From UBA2329 sp964577215 (GTDB taxonomy: Bacteria > Bacteroidota > Bacteroidia > Chitinophagales > Saprospiraceae): a DNA stretch of 64,000 bases. The stretch lies in contig CAZNYK010000004.1 in NCBI GenBank assembly GCA_964577215.1, positions 1 to 64,000 of the forward strand, written 5' to 3'. Under the pieces are notes generated by a model that did not search any database, was not told the origin of the DNA, and saw nothing but the letters and a program-made list of their open reading frames with translations. Shown here one piece after another: positions 24,599-34,349 of this stretch (its first letter is position 1; each line of letters begins with the position of its first letter). The position numbers and the translations under genes are program-made.

Positions 24599-27543
24599 CA
24601 GAACGGGCAATCCGAGGAGCGCCGGCCACCACCACCACCTGGAACTGCATGGCGCCCCAGCCATCCCCGCCTCGTCGCCCGTATATACCAAGCCGGCCCA
24701 ATAGTAAGGAGATTTCTCCCAGGCCGGCACCGCAGCATCATCCAAATACCGGAGTTTGGCTTCCTGCAGCGCCCGGGGTTTTGCGGCGGCGCCATCGAGC
24801 ATGGCGTACATTTGCTGCAATATTTTGGCAGTGGACGCTTCGTTTATCGTCCACAGGCTCGCCACTAAGCCTTTCGCGCCGGCATAGGTGAACGCACGCG
24901 AGAGGCTCATCACGCCTTCGCCCTGGCGGAATTGCCCGAGGGCCGTCTGGCAGGCGCTAAGCACTACGAGTTCTGCACGCAAGTCGAGGGCATATACATC
25001 GGGCAGGTAGGCGGAACGGTCGTAGAATTCCACGCGGGGAAGGACACCGCCGGAATCCACGCCTGCATGGGTGGAAAGATGCAACACGCGATATTGAGGG
25101 GCTATTTGGCGGAAGGTTTCAAAATCCGCATCTGCATCCGCATATTGCCTGCTCTTGCAGGTGTTGGAAACCGGGGCTTCAGCGGCGCTTTGCAGCAGGG
25201 GAGGTAAGTTGCGCCTGCCATCCTGGAAGCGGGGCGCGAATTGTGCGATGTTCCTCGCTGCCATGCGGGAAAGCCCGCGCCGGCTCTGCGAAACGGCAAG
25301 CGAAAAATCGTAGTGGATGCCGAAGCTCCGCAAAAGGAAGGGCGCGCGCTCCCAGCCGCCCTCCGGCGCCGGCTCGGAGTACAAGGCTTCAAAAGGCAAA
25401 AAGGCCAGCCACGCATCCGGCACAATGAGCAGGTTGCGGGGTTGCTCTCCGAAGGCCCTCAGCAGAGGCTCGAGCAGTTGCGCATAAAGATCGTAAGCAG
25501 TCCGGCGATAAGCCTCCGGCGATTGCAACGCCGTGCGCGACTGCATAAGGGAGAGAAAACGCTGCACCCCGGCGCCGAGCGAGTCGGCTTGAGGGATGGT
25601 TATCCACACGGCTTTTCCTTGCGGCGGTTGGCCGAATACCTCAATTTGCTCGTCTCCCACAAAGTATTCCACCAGGGCATATCCCGGCAGGCTATCGCGA
25701 AAGGCTTCGATAGAAATGCCGCTGAATGTTTCAGTTCTGGCGCGCAAGGTTGTCCATGCCGGATATCTCTCCTGCAATTCCCGTTCGGTTTCGGTCAAGC
25801 GCCGCTTGAGTTCCTCCAATTGTACAACCCATTCGGGGCGCAAGGTCGAGGAGGGTTCCAGCAGCAACTGCCGCTCAAAGTATGCCACCTGCTGCCGGAT
25901 GCGCCTCGCTTCGGCAGGCAAGGGGTCTCCTGCGCCCACCTCATCCCGGAAGCGGTTGTTCTGAACAGCTTCCAGCAGGATGACTGATTTCACTTGTTCG
26001 GCCACAGCCCAGGCTTCATACAAGAGGGATATATCAGCGGTGGCAGCATATAATTCCCTGGCAATGGCAATGGCCTTGGCTGCCCGGCGCCGGCTCTGAG
26101 ATAGCAGCGTGATCTTGGAGGATTCGTACTGCAACAAGCGTCGCAGCATGATCTCAGTTTGAGCGGCTAAGCGATGGCACGAGAGCGCCCGGCGCAGGTC
26201 ATCCCGGTTCTTACCCCGGCGGTATCTTGCTTCCAGGGCATCGGCTTTGCCCTCCAGCGCTTCGTAAATGGTATTCTCCTCATACAATTGCGCGGCACCA
26301 GGCAATGCATCGGCTTCATTCTCCGGGATCCCGGGAATGAGGCCGGCCAGCGCTGCGTGGAAGGCCTGGAGCGCCTGCTTTTCGTCCTGGCGCTGCAAGT
26401 GGAGCCGGCCCATTTCAACCTGGATTTTGGCCACGTCGCGATGCCGGGAGGTACCCCGGGCGGCCTTCGTCAAAGCAAGGGCGGATTTCAACAGGGGGGA
26501 AGCTGCCGCCGCATTGCCATTGTGCATCAGCAATTTGGCTTTGAGCGCATACGCGCCGGCGAGATAATCGTCCAGGCCCTCTTCATCCGGCGAGACGCTT
26601 TTTATCTTTTCCAAGCCGGCGACGGCCATTGCCGCGTATGCATCGGCCCGGTTGATAAGGCCGGCGGCAAAGCAGCTTTGGGCCAAAGAAAAATGCAGAA
26701 GGGCCGATTTAATGGGGGAAATACCGCGGCAGGCCAGCCCTTTCTCATAAGTTGCTATGGCCTGCTCCTGATCTCCCTCGTTCCAGTACGTCAGCCCGAT
26801 ATTGTTGTACAGCCCGGCCAGTGCGCCGTCCTGCGGGCCTTGGGGGTGCTGGAGGATAGCCTGCTCGTAAAGCGCCCGCGCCTTTTCGTTGTCGCCCAGG
26901 CGGGTATAGTGCGCTCCGAGAGGCAGGTAGAGGTATTCCAGGGCGTCAAAATCGGGCATGGGGTATTGTTGGTACCTGCGGAGCGCCTCTTCGTAGGCAT
27001 TAACGGAAGCGAGTACCTTGCCAAGCTGAAACAAGTGATAGCCCCGGTTGACCTGCACCCATACCATCGCCTCTGCTTCGTATGCGTTTTGCGGCGCGCG
27101 CCAAGTCTGAAGCAGGGCGGAGTCTAACAGCGAAAGGGCCAGCGGGGAGTCGTCGAACACGGCGGCCTGCCAGTCCCACCAGGCATAGGCCCAGGGGGCG
27201 AGGCTGTCGTGCAGGCGGTGATGCGCCGCAATTTTCCGGTAATAAAAGGCGAGGCTGTCGGGGTGTACGTCATATTCAAAAGCGGCTGCCTTTTCCTCCC
27301 ATTCGCTAAGCCCGTCCTGAGCCGGCAGCGGCAGGAGTGCCATGGCAGCTATGCAGAAGAGGGAGATNNNNNNNNNNNNNNNNNNNNNNNNNNNNNNNNN
27401 NNNNNNNNNNNNNNNNNNNNNNNNNNNNNNNNNNNNNNNNNNNNNNNNNNNNNNNNNNNNNNNNNNNCGTCCTGAGCCGGCAGCGGCAGGAGTGCCATGG
27501 CAGCTATGCAGAAGAGGGAGATGACGGTTTGTCTGGATGCCAT
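24569..27543 (-). CDS. TPR-CHAT protein with signal peptide and C-terminal membrane anchor (interrupted by an assembly gap)
   Basis: The frame is broken by 100 N at 27368-27467 flanked by identical 55-bp copies. Removing one copy and the N run restores one frame of 939 residues starting at ATG 27543 with a signal peptide (SLFCIAAMALLPLPAQD). Residues about 60-400 are TPR repeats, then a coiled region, then a CHAT caspase-like peptidase domain (about 600-890) with candidate catalytic His774 in LSTHAGVDSG and Cys813 in LSACQTALG. A tryptophan-rich helix and RRRKR end anchor the C-terminus. CHAT proteases often act in cleavage cascades; here the topology places the protease outside the cytoplasm. 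Confidence 0.88.
27368..27467. other. 100-N gap flanked by 55-bp duplicates (assembly artefact)
   Basis: Bases 27313-27367 and 27468-27522 are identical over 55 bp. Joining them restores the reading frame of the TPR-CHAT gene exactly, so the gap is most likely an unmerged contig overlap and not missing DNA. Confidence 0.9.
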
Positions 27544-27693
27544 GGATGGCGGTTTTGCGGGGATGAAGATAGAGAAAAATGCCTTGAGGCTACCCGTCGA
27601 ATAAAATATGATGGGAAACGCGCTTCAGCCGCGCGGAGTAACATGGCAATTCGAGCCGATGTGGCATTTTTTTTAAAAAAATCACTCACAAAT

Positions 27694-27706
27694 TAAACAC
27701 TGTTCA
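27694..27706. promoter_or_regulatory. Candidate operator of the second TetR regulator (own promoter)
   Basis: TAAACACTGTTCA differs by one base from the perfect palindrome at 28537-28549. It sits directly upstream of the -7 box, where bound repressor would block transcription. Confidence 0.6.
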
Positions 27707-27707
27707 T

Positions 27708-27715
27708 TAAATTTG
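27708..27715 (+). promoter_or_regulatory. -7 box of the second tetR gene
   Basis: TAAATTTG is a full consensus match, 25 bp before ATG 27741. The candidate operator ends one base upstream of it. Confidence 0.65.
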
Positions 27716-27740
27716 CGTTGTTATCCGAAAATTGCAACAA

Positions 27741-28370
27741 ATGGGCGTACAGGAGCGCAAGCAAAGGGAAAGAGAAGAAATGCGGGAGCGCATTTTGGAC
27801 GCAGCCATTGAGTTGTTCCTCAAGGAGGGATATGAAAAGACCAGCATCCGGCAAATTGCAGACGCCATAGAATACAGCCCGGCAACCATCTACCTGTATT
27901 TCAAGGATAAAGACGAGTTGTTCTTCGAAATTCACCATCGCGGTTTCGAGCTGTTGTTTGGGCAGATGGCTGCTGCAGCCGCCGTGACCGATCCCTTGGA
28001 GCGCCTCAAGGCCATTGGCGGCACGTACCTGCACTTTGCAATTGAAAACCCCGAGTTTTACGATCTCATGTTCGTGATGCGCGCGCCCATGACCACGCTC
28101 AAAGAACGGCATCTCTGCGGTGATGCAGACTCAGACTGGCACCACGGACAAAAGAGTTACGAGCTTTTGGTAAGCACTATACAGGAATGCATCGACCGCT
28201 ACCTCATCCGCATTTCCAACGCAGAAGAAGGCGCTATACTGGCTTGGTCGGTGGTACATGGCATGGCCACGCTCTACATCAGGGAGCGATTCGCCATGGT
28301 GGAATTGGAGGAACCCGAACACAAGATGGAGGCAGTGATGGACCATCTCATACGGGTGATGCGGATATAG
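27741..28370 (+). CDS. TetR/AcrR regulator of the RND efflux operon
   Basis: The start at ATG 27741 gives 209 residues. The DNA-binding domain is canonical (ILDAAIELFLKEGYEKTSIR, then YSPATIYLYFKDKDELF), followed by a helical ligand domain of the TetR_C type. It lies about 200 bp upstream of, and in the same direction as, tolC, an adaptor and an RND pump. A 13-bp palindrome at its own promoter recurs upstream of tolC, so it probably represses both transcription units and is released by a pump substrate. Confidence 0.92.
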   Translation: MGVQERKQREREEMRERILDAAIELFLKEGYEKTSIRQIADAIEYSPATIYLYFKDKDELFFEIHHRGFELLFGQMAAAAAVTDPLERLKAIGGTYLHFAIENPEFYDLMFVMRAPMTTLKERHLCGDADSDWHHGQKSYELLVSTIQECIDRYLIRISNAEEGAILAWSVVHGMATLYIRERFAMVELEEPEHKMEAVMDHLIRVMRI

Positions 28371-28374
28371 ATGT

Positions 28375-28406
28375 GCTGATTTGCTGATGTGCTGATGTGC
28401 TGATGT
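28375..28406 (+). repeat. 8-bp tandem repeat (four units)
   Basis: The unit GCTGATGT occurs three times in a row, preceded by the variant GCTGATTT. It begins a few bases after the tetR stop codon. Confidence 0.8.
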
Positions 28407-28536
28407 GTTGCGCCGTAGCGGGCCGCAGGTGAGGGAAGGAAGATGTGCTTGACCGCCGCGTCCTTTGTGGTATTGACCCCGGGTCGTTTCGGGGCTATGT
28501 TGAGGTGCAATTTGGATGTTTTTTTTGTCAATTCAA

Positions 28537-28549
28537 TAAACACTGTTTA
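28537..28549. promoter_or_regulatory. Perfect palindrome upstream of tolC, candidate TetR operator
   Basis: TAAACA-C-TGTTTA is a perfect inverted repeat with one central base. It lies between a possible -33 TTTG (28524-28527) and a degenerate -7 region (TACTTAAT), 25 bp before the tolC ATG. The same sequence with one change lies at the tetR promoter. Confidence 0.65.
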
Positions 28550-28574
28550 CTTAATACACACTTAACACCAAACA

Positions 28575-29942
28575 ATGAAACCTTTCCTTCGCCCGGCTTT
28601 TACATTTTACATTTTGCATTTTGCATTTTCCGGATTCCTCCAGGCTCAAAGCCCTGTACTGGAAGACTATATCCGCGAGGGCTTGGCCGCCAACCTCAAC
28701 CTGCGCAACAGCGAGCTTGCCGTGCAGCAAAGCATGGAGCAGATCAGGCAGGCCAAAGGGCTGTTTTATCCTTCTGTGAGTTTTGAGGCTACTTACACCC
28801 GCGCCGCCGGTGGGCGAAGTATCCTCATTCCGGTGGGCGACCTGGTGAACCCGGTGTACAGCACCCTCAACCAACTGACACAGTCCAACCAATTTCCCCA
28901 AATCGAAAACGTGAAGGAGCAATTCCTGCCTGACGGCTTCCACGACACCCGCTTCCGGGTGGTGCAGCCGCTGTACAATACCGACATCCGGTACAACAAG
29001 CGCATCCGGGAGGAGAGCGCGGCCATTCCCCGTGCAGCCCGGGAAGTACAGGCTACGGAACTTCGCTACGACATCACGAAAGCCTACCTGCAATACCTCC
29101 AAACGCTGGAGGCCGCGCGCATTTACCGATCCTCAAAAGTAGTAGTGGAAGAGCTGCACCGCGTTACGCAGCGCCTGGTCGCCAACCATAAGGCCACCCC
29201 CGATGCCGTGTACAATACCGAGTACGAACTCAGCAAGCTGGAAACTGACATCGTGAAGGCCGGTAAGAACTCGGCCCTGGCCGGCTCGTATTTCAATTTC
29301 CTGTTGCAGCGCGAATTAGACTTACCCATCATAGCCGACACGCTCTTTTACAACGCCCCCATCGAGGCCATGGAGCCTTTGGATCTATGTGTTGAAAGGG
29401 CCTGGGCCAACCGCAAGGAACCCAGCCAACTCGATGCCGCCCTGCGGGTCAATTCCACTTTGCTGGCCATGCAGGAGAGCAACCGCAAAATGCCCCGCCT
29501 GGCTCTGGCCGTAGATGCAGGAGCGCAGGGATTCGGCTATCAATTCAACAGCGAACAGTGGTACGCGCTCGGCGCCCTGCAATTGTCCTGGCCCATCTTC
29601 AGCGGGTACCAGAAATTGGCCAAAGAACAGGAAACCCGCCTGCAAGGGCTGGAATTAGCCAATCAACAAGAATTGTTGCGGCAACAGATACGCCTGCAGG
29701 TCACGCAGGCCTGGCAGGAACTGTACGCCGCTGAAAGATCCCTGGAACAAGCCCGCAAAGCAGTGGAAAGCACACGCAGCGCTTTCCGCATCGTGCAGCG
29801 CAAATACGAAGAGCAGCAGGCCATTCAATTGGAACTCTTCGACGCCCGCAACAAAGTCACTACAGCGGAAATCGCCCTGTCCATAGCGCGGTTGGAAGCG
29901 CAGGTGCGACAGGCGGAACTGCAGCGGGCAATGGGAATGTAG
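28575..29942 (+). CDS. TolC-family outer-membrane efflux protein
   Basis: The 455-residue protein starts with a signal peptide ending in FLQAQ. Two internally similar halves of long helices and short strands, as in TolC, are visible: the first with NLNLRNSELAVQQSMEQIRQ, the second with LRQQIRLQVTQAWQELYAAE. The product would form the trimeric outer-membrane duct for the RND pump encoded downstream. It is the first structural gene after the tetR regulator. Confidence 0.93.
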   Translation: MKPFLRPAFTFYILHFAFSGFLQAQSPVLEDYIREGLAANLNLRNSELAVQQSMEQIRQAKGLFYPSVSFEATYTRAAGGRSILIPVGDLVNPVYSTLNQLTQSNQFPQIENVKEQFLPDGFHDTRFRVVQPLYNTDIRYNKRIREESAAIPRAAREVQATELRYDITKAYLQYLQTLEAARIYRSSKVVVEELHRVTQRLVANHKATPDAVYNTEYELSKLETDIVKAGKNSALAGSYFNFLLQRELDLPIIADTLFYNAPIEAMEPLDLCVERAWANRKEPSQLDAALRVNSTLLAMQESNRKMPRLALAVDAGAQGFGYQFNSEQWYALGALQLSWPIFSGYQKLAKEQETRLQGLELANQQELLRQQIRLQVTQAWQELYAAERSLEQARKAVESTRSAFRIVQRKYEEQQAIQLELFDARNKVTTAEIALSIARLEAQVRQAELQRAMGM

Positions 29943-29999
29943 AACAAAGCCGCCCGGTAAAATCAAAAATCAAAAATCGTCACTCATCAATCAAAAATC

Positions 30000-31070
30000 A
30001 TGAAATACCTATCAATCCTCTTCCTCCTCCCGCTCGCGGCACTCAGCTCCTGCGGCAATAAGGAAGCCGCCGTCCCCGAGGCCAAGGAACCTGCCGGGCT
30101 GGAAATTCCCGTTAAAATAGTTTCGGTACAGGCGGCAGGCAGCAGCGCGTCGATTCCAGCCACAGGCATTGTGGCCTCCGGCACCGAAAGCCGCTTGTCG
30201 TTCAAAACCGGCGGCGTCATTCAGAAAATTCATGTAGAGGAAGGCGCCCGGGTGCAGAAAGGCCAACTTTTGGCCAAATTAGACCTTACGGAAATCACGG
30301 CGCAAGCGACCCAGGCGCAATATGGCGTGGACAAGGCCAAACGCGACCTGGAACGGGTGCAGAACCTCTATCGCGATTCGGCAGCCACCCTGGAGCAAGT
30401 GCAAAACCTGACGACCGTATATGACCTCGCTAAACAAAACCGCGAGATCGCACGCTTCAACCTCCAATACTCGGAGATCAGGGCGCCCCACGCCGGCGTG
30501 GTGGTAAAAAAATTGGCCAACGAGGGCGAACTTGCCGCCCCCGGCCTGCCGGTGTTGGCCCTGCACGGAACCGGCCCCGCCGACTGGATAGCGCGGCTGG
30601 GCCTGCCCGACAAAGACCGCGTGCGCCTGCGCCCCGGCGATAGGGCCGAGGTACGGTTGGATGCCTATGCCGGCGAGGCATTCCAAGGCAAAACTTCTCT
30701 CATCTCCCCCACTGCCGACCCCATGAGCGGGCTTTATACAGTGGAAGTAAAACTGGAAGCCAAAGGCAAACCGCTCGCTTCCGGAATGTTCGCCAAAGCG
30801 GAACTCTACCCCCGCACCCCGGGCAACGCTGCCGGCAGCGTCATGATCCCCATCGAGGCCGTCATTGAAGGCGACGGCAAACGGGCTTTTGTTTTTGTAC
30901 CCGGCGCCGACAGCATCAGCGTTCGCAAAATACCCATACTCATCGGCGAACTGACCAACACCCACGCGCTTGTCATACAGGGCCTGGATGGCGTCGAAGC
31001 TGTCATCACCGCCGGATCGCCTTATTTGACGGAACGCTCCCGTATCGTGATTGTAAATGATCGTGAGTAG
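30000..31070 (+). CDS. RND efflux periplasmic adaptor (membrane fusion) lipoprotein
   Basis: This 356-residue protein has a lipoprotein signal peptide with the lipobox LSSC. The order of domains is that of MFPs: an N-terminal barrel-sandwich strand (KTGGVIQKIHVEEGARVQKG), a helical hairpin, the second half of the lipoyl fold (IRAPHAGVVVKKLANEGELA), a beta-barrel and a membrane-proximal domain. It links the TolC duct to the pump. It follows tolC by 57 bp of A/T-rich spacer. Confidence 0.93.
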   Translation: MKYLSILFLLPLAALSSCGNKEAAVPEAKEPAGLEIPVKIVSVQAAGSSASIPATGIVASGTESRLSFKTGGVIQKIHVEEGARVQKGQLLAKLDLTEITAQATQAQYGVDKAKRDLERVQNLYRDSAATLEQVQNLTTVYDLAKQNREIARFNLQYSEIRAPHAGVVVKKLANEGELAAPGLPVLALHGTGPADWIARLGLPDKDRVRLRPGDRAEVRLDAYAGEAFQGKTSLISPTADPMSGLYTVEVKLEAKGKPLASGMFAKAELYPRTPGNAAGSVMIPIEAVIEGDGKRAFVFVPGADSISVRKIPILIGELTNTHALVIQGLDGVEAVITAGSPYLTERSRIVIVNDRE

Positions 31071-31076
31071 TGGGGG

Positions 31077-31130
31077 AATCGGGGGAACCGGGTTAATCGG
31101 GGGAACCGGGTTAATCGGGGGAACCGGGTT
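31077..31130 (+). repeat. 18-bp tandem repeat (three units) between adaptor and pump genes
   Basis: Three perfect copies of AATCGGGGGAACCGGGTT lie in the 169-bp space between the adaptor and pump genes. They could form structured RNA in the polycistronic transcript. Confidence 0.9.
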
Positions 31131-31239
31131 TCATAGAAAAATTCTGTTCCGAAAGCGGGTTCCGCCAGTTCTTCCAGCTTCACCTTCCGTACCCTCTGCC
31201 CTCTCTCTGCTCTCTGCTCTCTGCTAAAAAAACACACCT

Positions 31240-34200
31240 ATGCAAATCGCCTCCTTTTCGGTAAAAAATTACCAATTCACCCTCATCGTCTTCATCATGC
31301 TCATCGCGCTGGGCGTATCGTCTTTGCTCAATATGCCCAAAGCCGAAGACCCGGAGATGGACGCTCCCATTTTCATCATCACGGCCATCTACCCGGGCGC
31401 CGGCCCGGCTGATGTGGAAAAGTTGGTGGTGGACCCCATCGAAAATAAGGTGAGCGAGCTGGCCGATATCAAGCTCATCGCCACAGACATAGACGACGGC
31501 GTGGCCGTTTTGCGGGTAGAGTATATCTACTCCAGCAACCCTGACGACAAGTACCAGGAACTCGTGCGCGAGATCAACAGCATTATGCCCGATCTGCCGG
31601 ACGACCTGTACGATCTGAGGATCAACCGCATATCGCCCTCGGGGGTGAACATCCTTCAAATTGCGCTGGTGTCGGAGAATGCTCCGTACCGCCTGCTCGA
31701 AGAACATGCCGAACGGCTGAAGGAAGACCTGGAGCGCATCAAAAGCATGAAGGACGCTAAAACCTGGGGATTCCCCGAGCAACAGGTGCGCATTACCCTG
31801 CAATTGGACAAAATGGCCGAAAGCCGCATCCCGCTTACCCGCGTGCTCGGCGCCCTGCAAAGCGAAAGCGTCAATATACCCGCCGGAAGCATTTACCTCA
31901 GCGCCCGGAAATACAATGTAAAAACCAGCGGCGACTACGCCTCGCTGAATGAAATACGCCAAACCATTGTACATTCCGATGCCGGCAAGATCATTTACTT
32001 AGGCGACATTGCCGAGGTGGATGTCATCGATGCAGCCCCCACGCACATCACCCGCTTCAACGGGCACAGGGCCGTACTCGTAACCGTAGCCCAAAAGAGC
32101 GGGGAGAACATCTTCGCCACCCGCGATGCGTTCCGGCCGGTGCTGCAATCCTTCGAAGAGCAATTGCCGCCCAACATCGAAATGGCAGTGCCCTTTGATC
32201 AGTCGGAGTCGGTGGGCAAACGCCTGGGCCGTTTTTCCAAAGACTTCCTGATCGCCATCTTCTTGGTATCGCTCACCCTGCTCCCCTTGGGTTTCCGGGC
32301 GGCCATCGTGGTGATGATCTCCATTCCGCTCTCCATTGCCATGGGGCTTAGCGGGCTGAGTATTCTCGGCTATTCGCTCAATCAATTGAGCATCGTAGGC
32401 TTCATCATCGCGCTTGGCATCTTGGTGGACGACTCTATCGTGGTGGTGGAAAACATAGAGCGGCACCTGCGCATGGGCAAAAGCAAACGGCAGGCCGCCA
32501 TTGAAGCCACCCAACAGATCACCTTGGCGGTAGTGGGGTGTACGGTCACGCTCATACTGGCCTTTTTGCCGCTCCTTTTCCTGCCCGAGGCGTCGGGAGA
32601 TTTCATCCGCAGCCTGCCGGTAGCCGTAGTCGCTACGGTGGCGGCTTCACTGTTCGTGTCATTGACCATCGTGCCCTTTTTATCGAGCAGGATACTCGGG
32701 GAGAAACACGATCCCCGCGGCAATTTTTTCATGCGGGCGCTGAACTGGCTCATCCAGGGTACGTATTCGCGCATCCTGGAGCGCGCCCTGCGCTGGCCGA
32801 AGCTCACCCTGTTCGCGGCGTTGATCATTTTTGCCGGAGCGCTCACCCTGATACCCAAGGTGGGTTTCAGCCTGTTCCCGGCATCGGAAAAGCCGATGTT
32901 CATGGTGAATGTCAATTTGCCGGAAGGCACGGCCATTGCCGCCACCGATACCGCGGTGCGCCATGTGGAAAGCGTGCTGGCACAACACCCGCGGGTTCGG
33001 TATTTCACGGCCAACACCGGCCGGGGCAATCCGCGCATTTATTACAATGAAATACCCCGCAACGAAGCGAGCAACTACGGGCAGGTCTTCGTACAGTTAC
33101 AGCCGGAAGTGGGGCCGAAAGAAAAAGAGCAGATCATAGACGAGTTGCGCGAGGCATTTATGGTTTACCCCAATGCCAAAATAGAGGTGAAAAACTTCGA
33201 GCAGGGTCCGCCCATTGACGCGCCGGTAGCCATACGGGTGTTCGGCGAAAACCTGGACACGCTGCGCAGTGTGGCCCTGCAGGTGGAAGAACTCATAGCC
33301 GCAACCCCGGGCGCCATTTATGTGAACAATCCGCTCTCTACCCTGCGCACCGACCTCAAAGTGCGCATCAACAAGGAAAAAGCCGGCATGCTCGGCATTC
33401 CTACCGTTGAAATTGACCGCACCATTCGCCTGGGCGTTGCAGGCCTCAATGTAGGAACCTTCACCAACGCCGGTGGGCGCGACTACGACATGATCGCCAC
33501 CGTGGAGAAAGGCCCCTTTCCCGACCTGGACGTGTTCAAGCAGATATATGTGAACAGCGTTACGGGCGCCGCCGTACCCCTTCGGCAAGTGGCCGATATC
33601 GAGTTTCAGACTTCGCCGCCGGTGATCAAGCACTACGACAAGCAACGCTACATCACCGTGAGCAGCTTCGTGCGCAGCGGTTTTTTAGCCAACGATGTCA
33701 ACGCGGAGGTAGTCAGGAAGCTCGAGCAGTTCTCCTTTCCCAAAGGCTACCGCTATGCCGTAGCCGGCGAAGCCGAGACCCGGGCGGAATCTTTCGGAGG
33801 TATGGGCGCCATTATCGTATTCACCATCTTCGGGTTCCTGGGCGTGCTGGTGCTGGAGTTCGGCACTTTCAAGAGCACGCTCATCGTGTTGTCGGTCATA
33901 CCGCTGGGCATCATCGGCGCCATACTCATCCTGTTGGCTACGGGTTACACCTTTTCCTTCGTGGCTGTGGTAGGGCTGATCGCCCTGGCCGGCATAGAGA
34001 TCAAAAACTCCATCCTCCTGGTGGATTTCACCAACCAACTCCGGCAGGAGGGCGTGCCGCTGGAGGAAGCCATACGCAAGGCGGGAGAGGTGCGTTTTGT
34101 GCCCATCGTGCTCACGGCGCTCACGGCCATCGGCGGCCTCACGCCCTTGGCCATCGAGTTCAATCCGTTGTACTCCCCCTTGGCCTGGGTGCTCATCGGC

Positions 34201-34275
34201 GGCCTGATCACTTCCACCTTCCTGTCGCGCATTGTGACGCCGGTATTGTACAAGATGCTGCCGCCGCGGGTGTAG
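31240..34275 (+). CDS. RND multidrug efflux transporter, inner-membrane pump (HAE1-like)
   Basis: The 1011-residue pump has the 12-helix RND layout with two large periplasmic loops. The transmembrane-helix 4 proton relay is present as LGILVDDSIVVVENIERHLR, and the helix 11-12 region as ALAGIEIKNSILLVDFTNQL. The N-terminus SVKNYQFTLIVFIMLIALG is typical. It expels hydrophobic compounds using the proton gradient, together with the adaptor and TolC genes just upstream. The substrate cannot be told from sequence. Length is slightly below AcrB (1049) but nothing looks missing. Confidence 0.95.
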   Translation: MQIASFSVKNYQFTLIVFIMLIALGVSSLLNMPKAEDPEMDAPIFIITAIYPGAGPADVEKLVVDPIENKVSELADIKLIATDIDDGVAVLRVEYIYSSNPDDKYQELVREINSIMPDLPDDLYDLRINRISPSGVNILQIALVSENAPYRLLEEHAERLKEDLERIKSMKDAKTWGFPEQQVRITLQLDKMAESRIPLTRVLGALQSESVNIPAGSIYLSARKYNVKTSGDYASLNEIRQTIVHSDAGKIIYLGDIAEVDVIDAAPTHITRFNGHRAVLVTVAQKSGENIFATRDAFRPVLQSFEEQLPPNIEMAVPFDQSESVGKRLGRFSKDFLIAIFLVSLTLLPLGFRAAIVVMISIPLSIAMGLSGLSILGYSLNQLSIVGFIIALGILVDDSIVVVENIERHLRMGKSKRQAAIEATQQITLAVVGCTVTLILAFLPLLFLPEASGDFIRSLPVAVVATVAASLFVSLTIVPFLSSRILGEKHDPRGNFFMRALNWLIQGTYSRILERALRWPKLTLFAALIIFAGALTLIPKVGFSLFPASEKPMFMVNVNLPEGTAIAATDTAVRHVESVLAQHPRVRYFTANTGRGNPRIYYNEIPRNEASNYGQVFVQLQPEVGPKEKEQIIDELREAFMVYPNAKIEVKNFEQGPPIDAPVAIRVFGENLDTLRSVALQVEELIAATPGAIYVNNPLSTLRTDLKVRINKEKAGMLGIPTVEIDRTIRLGVAGLNVGTFTNAGGRDYDMIATVEKGPFPDLDVFKQIYVNSVTGAAVPLRQVADIEFQTSPPVIKHYDKQRYITVSSFVRSGFLANDVNAEVVRKLEQFSFPKGYRYAVAGEAETRAESFGGMGAIIVFTIFGFLGVLVLEFGTFKSTLIVLSVIPLGIIGAILILLATGYTFSFVAVVGLIALAGIEIKNSILLVDFTNQLRQEGVPLEEAIRKAGEVRFVPIVLTALTAIGGLTPLAIEFNPLYSPLAWVLIGGLITSTFLSRIVTPVLYKMLPPRV

Positions 34276-34349
34276 AGAGGTTGCCGGCCGGTCAGGGAGG
34301 GCTTATCTTTGGGAAGGGCATTGGGGGCAGCAGCGGCGCTACGCCTGCC

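Noticed and set aside
27313..27522. Duplicated 55-bp blocks as a genuine direct repeat or CRISPR-like unit
   Set aside because: Exactly 55 bp flanking 100 N, repeated with the same length at a second gap, and frame restoration on merging all indicate an assembly overlap.
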